A DNA stretch of 20,530 bases from NCBI GenBank assembly GCA_002811675.1, contig PDIM01000075.1, positions 67,358-87,887 on the forward strand, in the 5' to 3' direction. The number at the start of each line of letters is the position of its first letter. Positions within the stretch are counted from its first letter, which is position 1. The translations under genes were made by a program, and so were the position numbers. The notes beneath the pieces are model-generated. The model was not told the DNA's origin, searched no databases, and worked only from the letters and a program-made list of their open reading frames with translations. Source of the stretch: Ichthyosporea sp. XGB-2017a. Its lineage: Eukaryota > Opisthokonta > Ichthyosporea. Below are positions 1 through 6,342 of the stretch, in pieces.

Positions 1-510
1 AAACAGAAAAAAAAAAACACCAAAAAAAAAAAAAAAGAAAATTAATTATTAAATAAAGGCAAACTTCAATACAAATTCTTCATAGTGCCAAAATTTCCCA
101 GTTCCAGCTCATTCTGGCAAATTTTCTTCTTTAAAAATCTTCTATTTTTATCATTTAAAAATGAATCCTTTAAAAAAACACAAAAAAATAAATTCATGAT
201 TCTCTCTCCTTCTTCTCACAAGTCCCCTGTTGTCTCGCCGAAGCTCCTCTTAAATCCTCGTAGAGGCCACTTCAGAGGCCCTGATCCTCCTCGGGATTCC
301 AATCTGGCTGTACTGGGCCTCCTCCTCCATTGGGAAGACTTCTTATCACCCGGATATGGCCCCGGAGATTAATGTCGGAGGCAATCAATGCGGTCATGAA
401 GCGTCACGAGAGGCAGGAGGTCAAGTACGCCGTGTGTGATTGGGATCCCTGACCCAGTGTACCCCCTTTGGGCAAAAATGAAAAAATGTTTCAAATGCAA
501 AAAAATGACT
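1..510 (+). other. A/T-rich spacer followed by coding-like sequence (possible 3' exon)
   Basis: The first 195 bases are A/T-rich with many A runs. From about 196 the composition becomes C/G-rich and coding-like. Three plus-strand frames are partly open. The most protein-like is a 26-codon stretch from ATG 372 to TGA 450-452, beginning MSEAINAVMKRHERQEVKYA. Its frame stays open upstream to a stop near 281. It could be the last exon of a small spliced gene, or chance. No family was recognised and no clear intron boundary was seen. Confidence 0.2.
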
Positions 511-535
511 TCACGCCTGATTGGCTGGTGAAGTT

Positions 536-595
536 AAGGTACCGAGATAATCAAGTGAAGGTACCGAGATAATCAAGTGAAGGTACCGAGATAAT
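536..595 (+). repeat. 22-bp tandem repeat, about 2.7 copies
   Basis: The unit AAGGTACCGAGATAATCAAG plus TG occurs at 536-557 and 558-579, and its first 16 bases recur at 580-595. The copies are identical, which suggests recent slippage. Each unit holds a GGTACC palindrome. No gene clearly uses it as a promoter. Confidence 0.9.
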
Positions 596-622
596 TTTAG
601 GAATTTGTGACCTGTTTTTTGG

Positions 623-647
623 TTTTTTTTTTTTTTTTTTTTTTTTT
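623..647 (+). repeat. Homopolymer run of about 25 T
   Basis: An uninterrupted T run lies between the 22-bp tandem repeat and the left arm of the inverted repeat. It is a low-complexity tract and its exact length is prone to sequencing error. Confidence 0.9.
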
Positions 648-670
648 GCTTTCGTGTTCTGCTGTTTTCC

Positions 671-947
671 CCTGACTCAGAAGCGCATTCAAAGTTAATC
701 AAACACTCTACCCCTTGAAGCTCTTCCTATTCGGGGCTTGTCTGTAATTGCCAGTTGAGTTTTATACTTGCGTTTCTTTTCTTTCTTTTTTGTTTTGTTT
801 TGTTCTGCAGGTGGCTCCAGAGTCCAGGCCATAACGTCTGAGTCCCACTGTTCTTCGATTTCGCAGAGGTTCAGTCGTCTAACCCCACAAAAGAAAAAGT
901 TTCAAGGGGTAGATTGGTTTACTAACTTTGATGCATCCGAGTCAGGT
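671..947. repeat. Imperfect inverted repeat, arms of about 50 bp
   Basis: The left arm (about 671-720) and the reverse complement of the right arm (about 899-947) share the blocks CCTGACTC, CAAAGTTA and CTACCCCTTGAA in the same order. The arms are about 180 bases apart. Read outward from the loop (minus strand for the left arm, plus for the right) both encode a peptide of the form QGV(E/D)xxxxNF(E/D)ASESG. Much of the difference between arms is at third codon positions, plus one three-base indel. The loop contains a T-rich tract ending in TTCTGCAG at about 802-810 that resembles a 3' splice site. This could be two decayed copies of one exon in opposite orientation, or a small fold-back element. 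No terminal repeats or target-site duplication were confirmed. Confidence 0.6.
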
Positions 948-1059
948 TCACAAAAAATACAAAAAAAATCTCAGACAAGGTTCAAATGAACAACAGAGCA
1001 AATCCACAATGTGACATTATTATTATGTGCTCTTTTGATTCTGTTTTTGTGTTTTACAT

Positions 1060-1206
1060 TTAAGCTAAAATAAAAGCGCAGCTAAGAAAAATAATTTGGA
1101 AGAGGCCTCCGTGGCTGATAAATGAGACTCGTTGTAACTGTAGGTCAACTCGATCCATCTCCACTCCATTCGGTCCGTTGCACACGTCCATGGCGACTTT
1201 GAAGCT
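1060..1206 (-). pseudogene. Decayed C-terminal copy of the secreted GPI-anchored protein gene at 6343-8379
   Basis: The minus strand ends in SHGGLFQIIFLSCAFILA and a stop at 1060-1062. This is nearly the C-terminal GPI-type signal of the 6343-8379 gene (SHGGLFQLIFLSCAFILASM). At the DNA level, 1028-1127 and 6316-6414 match at roughly 90 percent in the same orientation, including 3' untranslated sequence. Upstream, a segment with VAMDVCN and VEMD resembles ADLGITCNNVEIEI in the intact gene, without the Pro/Thr/Glu-rich stalk. Two in-frame stops lie just beyond 1206. This is most simply a truncated paralogue. It could instead be the last exon of a spliced paralogue whose other exons I cannot place. 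Confidence 0.6.
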
Positions 1207-1239
1207 TCCAGGACTCCTCTACCTGGATTTCTAACTGGC

Positions 1240-1450
1240 TGTTGAGCTGTGCGCAGCAGTGGAAGGAAACAAGAAGGATAGGGATACGAAAATTGGCCCT
1301 TACGGTGGACCTTTGGTGAGTTCTGGTTGATTCAAATTTATATTGTACACTTTTGATATGCCTTAACTTATCTAAGGCAGCTTTTCTGCTTTATGGGGAA
1401 TCAAGTAGTTCTGTCATATCCTGGATGTAGTCAAAGAGGAGCGAGTAGAA
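1240..1450 (+). other. Possible plus-strand exon with a GTGAGT donor
   Basis: A coding-like stretch ending in GNKKDRDTKIGPYGGPL runs into a consensus donor, GTGAGT, at 1316. A plausible acceptor follows at TCTAAG (ending 1376) or GGCAG (ending 1380), preceded by a T/A-rich tract with a CTTAAC branch-like motif. The KIGPYGGP string is faintly like the start of a jacalin-type lectin fold, which is too short to call. Downstream frames close quickly, so this may be a remnant. Confidence 0.2.
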
Positions 1451-1576
1451 GTGCTTGATTGAATTTGAACATACCCACCCCGGAGTGGGGCCAAGATGTG
1501 CTTTTCCCTGAACCGTGGAGGAGACTGTAAGCATAATCCTGTCTTGTTTTGACGGAAGTTGATGTATTGTGTAGTC

Positions 1577-2057
1577 TCATGGACACATACCAATGATCAA
1601 TGTGCCATGCACCCTGAACATGTCCTTTAGGAAGTCTGCAAACTGGGATTGATGATGCTTCAATGCGAGTGCTATTCTCTCGCCGACTAAGTCCTTTGGA
1701 GTATCTTGGACGTTTTCATTTTTATAACCCTCGCCATGTTTGAAAGACGCCAAGAATTTATCCAAATGAATGTGAAGGGGGTAAACGCTAGTCAAGTACC
1801 ATAGTGCTGTAAGACACATTGAAGAGCGTCTGCATCTTACCACCAAAGTCTCTTTCGGAGTGACCGGGATCAAAAAGAAAGTCCGGAAATTTCTGGGTGG
1901 GGAGGTCATGGTTTGTGTGCCAACCATCCCATTCCTGTTGATTCATCACTGAAAAAAGGTCCGTATTGAGACGAACCAACATCATTCCCGAATTATGTGC
2001 GGTCGAATTGGAACCCGCGTGAACATTACTCTTCCACATATCAATTCCCAAGCACAT
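1577..2057 (-). CDS. Two-exon gene fragment, possible glycosyltransferase-like C-terminal part
   Basis: Two minus-strand frames (2057 down to 1841, and 1806 down to 1577) join when a 34-nt GT-AG intron at 1807-1840 is removed. They then give a continuous frame of 148 codons plus TGA. Across the junction the protein reads SERDFG-ALWYLTSVYP. Near the start, NSGMMLVRLN followed by aromatic and Trp residues resembles the 'NxGxxLVR' segment of nucleotide-diphospho-sugar transferases. This is a weak resemblance and no DxD motif is present. The frame is open a little upstream of the first Met to a stop, and CTTTCAG at about 2094 could be an acceptor from an earlier exon. The next upstream sequence on this strand lies antisense to the LRR pseudogene, so the 5' part is probably lost. 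It is probably a truncated gene or the 3' end of a broken one. Confidence 0.45.
1807..1840 (-). other. 34-nt spliceosomal intron
   Basis: Read on the minus strand it starts GTAAGA and ends TCTTACAG. Without splicing the upstream frame stops 18 codons into a meaningless tail. With splicing two coding-like frames merge. The length is not a multiple of three, so it changes the frame. It is very similar in size to the intron at 9257-9291. Confidence 0.6.
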
Positions 2058-2196
2058 ATCTGCCGGCCCGCCATCACATGCACAGTAAAAGTCTGAAAGA
2101 AGGCGAGGGAGGGTTCACTTTACTCAACATAAAAGCAAAACAGTACAACCTCGTTCATGGAAGAATGTAAAGAAAGTAGTCAAGTTTTTGAGCTGA

Positions 2197-2765
2197 TATG
2201 CTCCCAACTTGCGGGTATTGTGTCAAGGAGGTAATAGACTCATCATATTACCAAACGAGTTTGGCTATTGCAAAGAGTTGCGACAGTTAACGAGTAATGG
2301 TAATCAACTTTTGTTTTCACATCCTCGAGAAATAGGCCAATGTTCCAAATTAGAGTTGATGGATTCCTGGAAAAATAAGATAGGAAGGATACCTTCCGAA
2401 CTTGGCAATTGCGGTAAACTTGGGCATTTGGATTGTTCGTACAATTGACTCACTTATCCCCCCACAAGTCGTTTGTAAATTCCAGCAACTGCATGAAACC
2501 GGCTTACATCATTCCCTCGCGAAGTCCGGCAATATACTCAACTTTAATCCCTCAGCTGCTCCTGGAACATGATGACGTTCTTACCAAATGAACTCCACCA
2601 ATTATGCACCAAATTGAAATTTCTTAAATACTCTGAAAGGGTTAAGTCCAGTTTACACCCATCTTTCTCAACGAATGGAAATGTGGTTTTACAAACGCTT
2701 CCATGTGATGAACAATAGACCAAGTTACCTCTATGCGTAATGCCTTCCAAGACTCGTAGTAACTA
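2197..2765 (+). pseudogene. Decayed leucine-rich-repeat gene, relative of the 3552-5663 gene
   Basis: In one plus frame the sequence gives repeats of the same 23-residue type as the intact downstream gene: NRLIILPNEFGYCKELRQL, REIGQCSKLELMDS, IPSELGNCGKLGHLDCSYN, then after a TGA, NRLTSFPREVRQYTQL and MTFLPNEL. At least four in-frame stops interrupt it. Around 2470-2500 a better match (CKFQQLHE) lies in another frame, showing paired frameshifts. The repeats fade after about 2640, though GNVVLQTLPCDE near 2680-2715 still fits the pattern. There is no start codon or Sel1 region. It lies in the same orientation about 800 bases upstream of the intact gene, so a tandem duplication followed by decay is likely. 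Confidence 0.8.
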
Positions 2766-3429
2766 AAGTTCAATGTAGTGCGTGGTTAAGGACTGTGGGT
2801 GGCGCGGTAACTGCCCGCCCCCCACTCCTGGTTAAATGTTAGTTATATATTCCGCTTGATACATAACTACATTTTAACAGAAAGCAGTGGACCAAACCAA
2901 AAATAGAGCAAATGGGTCTAACGCGCTGCATGGGTAAAGTACCAACCCATTACACACACGTCATGGGTTTATAATTTGAGCATAATCTAACGTACATAGC
3001 TCAGGCCATCAATATGCAAAATCCGTATCTGTAAAAGACGAATACCCTCCCAACATGTATACAAGTACAAGTACAACAACGAAACGGACAAGTAAAAAAA
3101 AAGAAACGGAAAAACTCAAATTTCAACCAACACAATCAAATTTCATAATAACGCTCCACAAAGCCCAATCAATGCCGTATACACAAATCTTTTGTATAAA
3201 AACTTTAAAAGTCCCATAATTTAATTATGTAATTTCGTAACAACGAACAAATTAAATTAAAAGTGACCCGTACTGGGAATTTTGCAACCGTTACTAAGGA
3301 GTTTCATGCTTACATTACTATGAGAAATTGACCACCGAGAAAGAACTCTGTTAATCGGGGCTGTTTGATTACTGATAAATTAATTTAACAAGATCAGTTC
3401 GTATATTTTGATAAAGGTAAGCTAATGAA
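2766..3429. other. Spacer without recognised genes
   Basis: A/T-rich sequence with no open frame of note. A small stem (AACCCAT pairing with ATGGGTT around 2944-2969) exists but does not resemble a tRNA, because no T-loop or anticodon arm can be drawn. The last part presumably contains the promoter of the LRR gene, but I see no convincing TATAAAAG box. Confidence 0.5.
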
Positions 3430-3480
3430 AAGCGATGAGAGAGACAGAGAGACAGAGAGAGACAGAGAGAGACAGAGAAG
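3430..3480 (+). repeat. GAGACAGA-type microsatellite
   Basis: A purine-rich run built from GAGACAGAGA units lies 70-120 bases upstream of the LRR protein start. It is probably in the 5' untranslated region or proximal promoter. Confidence 0.85.
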
Positions 3481-3551
3481 AAAAAAAAAATGAATGAATC
3501 AATGATTTGATTTTGAAATGATTGATTTTGAAATGCGATTCATTTGGAATT

Positions 3552-5663
3552 ATGATGAATGAAACAAAGAAGTGTCTACAACCGGAGAAGGGGGAAGGGG
3601 AAGGGAGACGGCATGATAAAGGGAGGGAAGAAGATTTAATAACAGACGAGTTGTTGGAGATATTGACTAACAAATCTAATGCTCTCTTCACCAAAGGAGT
3701 AGAGATGGAAGAGAAGAAAGAGTTTTGTATTACCGCGCAATATTATGAGAAGGCAGCAAGGCTGCACCACATGAAGGCAATGCTTAATTCGGGGCTGTAC
3801 TGCGAGAAAGGTCGAGGTGTTCCCAAAGATAGGAAACATGCTTTGGAAATTTATAAAATGGCATTAAACCGTGGACGTAAGGAGGAAATATTCCTTGTTA
3901 GGCAACTTCTGGAAAGCTTGGGGGGGATGAAAATAACGAAAGAATACCTTGAGGAGCACATGGGTGGCTGTTGCGAAAGTTTCGCTGATACGTTGGCTCG
4001 GTTAAATGATGCCCCGATGTCTCCACCTCCAACTCCGGTGACGGGTAGAAGACCTATTCCGAATTTCCAAGCTGCTATGGACAAGTACCATGGACTGAAT
4101 GGTGTGGGAGTGGATCGTGTGGCTGCTGTGGATAAGATGTTTGAGTGTGTATCGGAGAATACTGTAGACAGTGACAAAGCAAGGACCTTCCTTGCTATAA
4201 TGAATAGGTATGCAATGAGTGAGGTGTCTGGCAGGTCTGCCAAACTTCCTAAGTGGTATGTTGAGTTTGTAAGTAAGAGGCAACCATTTAGGTATTGGGA
4301 TGAGCTTGAAGAAATGATTGTGCAGCCCAAGGCAAAATTGTGGGGTGTTGATAGTATTGGAAATCAGAATGTCTGCCTGGGATGTGAAGAAGACTTCAGG
4401 GCCATCCACAGTAACTGTGCCTACAAGTTTGTGCTTAAATGGGATCTGTCCATGTTGACTCATATCCCCATTGAAATTGGTCTGTGTGTGAAGTTGGAAA
4501 TACTTCTCTGCTCTGAAAATCAGTTAACCAGTCTCCCTAAAGAGTTGGGTGAATGCAGGGCGTTGCAAACGCTGCATTGCTGGTGTAATCAACTTACCAC
4601 CCTACCAAATGAGCTGGGCGAATGTACGGCGTTGGAAGAGCTGTGCTGCCTTGAAAATGAGCTCACCACTCTACCCAGAGAATTAGGTCAATGCACTTCA
4701 TTGAAAGAGATACACTGCTGGTTAAACAAGTTGACAACTCTTCCCGAGGAACTGGGCCAGTGTACGGCACTAACGTGGCTGGATTGCCAGGACAACCAGC
4801 TGACCGCACTCCCAAAAGAACTGGGCAAGTGTGTAGCATTGGAAAAGCTAACATGCTTGGATAATCATCTGACAACGCTCCCAAACGAACTGGGTCAGTG
4901 CACTGCGTTGAAAGAGATTCACTGCCAATACAACCAGCTGAGTACTCTCCCAGAAGAGTTGGGACATTGTAGGGCGCTTCGCGAGCTGTACTGCAACAAT
5001 AACGAACTGACTGCGCTTCCAAAAGAACTGGGCCAGTGTACAGCCTTGCAAGAGCTGCACTGTGAGTCGAATCAGCTGACAGCGCTTCCAAAGGAACTGG
5101 GTCACTGCCTAAAGCTGCAAGAACTGCATTGCTGGTCCAACCAGCTGAGTGCTCTCCCAAAGGAATTGGGACAGTGTGCTGCCTTGCAGGAGCTGCATTG
5201 CGAATCCAATCTACTGATAGTTCTTCCCGTTGAGTTGGGTTTATGCACAGCGTTGGAAACGATAGACTGCTGTGACAACCAACTATCAGCACTGCCTTAT
5301 GAATTGGGTAACTGCAGAAAGTTGAATAAGCTTTACTGTGCGTCCAATTGCCTGATAGCCCTTCCCAAAGAATTGTGTGAATGCACTGCATTGAAAAGGA
5401 TTGACTGCACTGACAATCAGTTAACAGTGCTTCCCAAAGAAATAGGTAACCTGAAAGAGTTGGAGAGACTGTTTTGCTCCTCGAACCAGCTGGTATCGCT
5501 CCCAAGCGAGTTAAGCCAATGCACATCATTGCAAAAGCTTGACTGTTCTGACAACCAGCTAACAACGCTTCCTGAAGAAGTGGGTCGATGCATGAAATTG
5601 GAAGAGTTGAAACACTGGGGGAACAACATACAAGTGATCCCAAAAGGGATTAAATGTCGATAA
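3552..5663 (+). CDS. Sel1-repeat and leucine-rich-repeat protein
   Basis: Intronless, 703 residues from the first in-frame ATG at 3552; an ATG follows at 3555, and an in-frame TGA lies at 3519. Residues 1-30 are charged and low in complexity. Residues about 61-108 form Sel1/TPR-like helices (AQYYEKAARLHHMKAMLNSG, then KGRGVPKDRKHALEIYKMAL). Residues 140-300 are an unrecognised, mostly helical linker containing a Pro-rich patch (MSPPPTPVTG). From about 302 to the end run 18 LRRs with a 23-residue period and the consensus LTxLPxELGxCxxLxxLxCxxN; the last is partial. Nearly every repeat has two Cys: one after the LG turn and one replacing the third consensus Leu of the strand. There is no signal peptide, membrane span or kinase domain, so it is likely a cytosolic scaffold or ligand-binding protein. 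The partner is unknown. The repeat domain is certain; the function is not. Confidence 0.9.
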   Translation: MMNETKKCLQPEKGEGEGRRHDKGREEDLITDELLEILTNKSNALFTKGVEMEEKKEFCITAQYYEKAARLHHMKAMLNSGLYCEKGRGVPKDRKHALEIYKMALNRGRKEEIFLVRQLLESLGGMKITKEYLEEHMGGCCESFADTLARLNDAPMSPPPTPVTGRRPIPNFQAAMDKYHGLNGVGVDRVAAVDKMFECVSENTVDSDKARTFLAIMNRYAMSEVSGRSAKLPKWYVEFVSKRQPFRYWDELEEMIVQPKAKLWGVDSIGNQNVCLGCEEDFRAIHSNCAYKFVLKWDLSMLTHIPIEIGLCVKLEILLCSENQLTSLPKELGECRALQTLHCWCNQLTTLPNELGECTALEELCCLENELTTLPRELGQCTSLKEIHCWLNKLTTLPEELGQCTALTWLDCQDNQLTALPKELGKCVALEKLTCLDNHLTTLPNELGQCTALKEIHCQYNQLSTLPEELGHCRALRELYCNNNELTALPKELGQCTALQELHCESNQLTALPKELGHCLKLQELHCWSNQLSALPKELGQCAALQELHCESNLLIVLPVELGLCTALETIDCCDNQLSALPYELGNCRKLNKLYCASNCLIALPKELCECTALKRIDCTDNQLTVLPKEIGNLKELERLFCSSNQLVSLPSELSQCTSLQKLDCSDNQLTTLPEEVGRCMKLEELKHWGNNIQVIPKGIKCR

Positions 5664-6003
5664 ACGCACATGGATCATGTACTCTTATGAATGCCCCTGA
5701 CTTGGTCCATTTGTGATTCATCAGTGTCTGGAAAAATACGCCTAGTAAGCATGCCTTGGACCGAGAAGATGTAAAAGATATTTGGCGATACACTATCACG
5801 ACGGCGTGGCAGACTCCCCAGAGAGAGGAAAAGCCTAAGGGAGAGAGGTAGAGGTCCATGGCAGTAGAAAGTCGCCTTTGTACAAAAAATCAAAAAAAAT
5901 AGCGTCCGAATACTTTTTAATGGCAATGAAAAACGATATCAACAAACGTAACCAAGTAAAAGAAAAGGACTGTTTTCGGATTCACTTTTGTGTTTAACCT
6001 GAA

Positions 6004-6026
6004 TTGTCAGTCAGTTCAACTGACAA
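6004..6026 (+). other. Perfect 8-bp hairpin in the 3' region of the LRR gene
   Basis: TTGTCAGT and ACTGACAA flank a seven-base loop, about 340 bases past the LRR stop and 170 bases before its likely AATAAA signal. It may be a 3'-UTR structure. No known element was recognised. Confidence 0.35.
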
Positions 6027-6176
6027 GTGCTCCCCACAACAATGAATGAACACACAAGAAAGAAAAAGAAAAAGAAAAAAAAAAAACTATGTAAATATAT
6101 AATAATTCCTTTGTCATTCTCCTTCCTTATCATCTAAAAGAGATATAAACAAAAACCAAAAATATGAACAAAACAA

Positions 6177-6182
6177 AATAAA
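6177..6182 (+). terminator. Likely polyadenylation signal of the LRR gene
   Basis: AATAAA lies about 510 bases after the stop at 5663, in A-rich sequence. The 5664-6176 stretch holds no supported gene. The distance is longer than for the other genes here, so the assignment is tentative. Confidence 0.35.
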
Positions 6183-6225
6183 CAAACGCAAATACAAAGC
6201 TTTGTGTGCTTGCGTATCTTTCAGT

Positions 6226-6231
6226 TTTATT
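6226..6231 (-). terminator. Likely polyadenylation signal of the 6343-8379 gene
   Basis: AATAAA on the minus strand (TTTATT on plus) lies about 110 bases past the stop at 6343. It sits only about 45 bases from the convergent LRR gene's candidate signal. Confidence 0.5.
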
Positions 6232-6342
6232 TTTCACAGGAAGACATAAATATGAATACATGAAGGAAATAACTTAATATATATATATCAATTAAATAAA
6301 TTCATTTGTTTCTTTTGCTCTCTCGTTTCTGTTTTTGGTGTT

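Noticed and set aside
260-452. Resemblance of one frame (ALILLGIPIWLYW) to the N terminus of a GPI transamidase subunit
   Set aside because: The hydrophobic match is too short, the conserved residues after it are absent, and the frame closes at once.
2930-2975. Possible tRNA on either strand
   Set aside because: Only one 7-bp stem forms. There is no T-arm GTTCNANNC, anticodon stem or acceptor pairing.
3522-3551. Ten extra codons upstream of the LRR protein, from a TTG
   Set aside because: TTG is not expected as a start in a eukaryotic nuclear gene, and an ATG-ATG pair follows at 3552.
4663-5643. 326-codon open frame antisense to the LRR gene
   Set aside because: It is a product of the regular repeat on the other strand. 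Its periodic Leu/Cys pattern mirrors the LRR, and it has no independent features.
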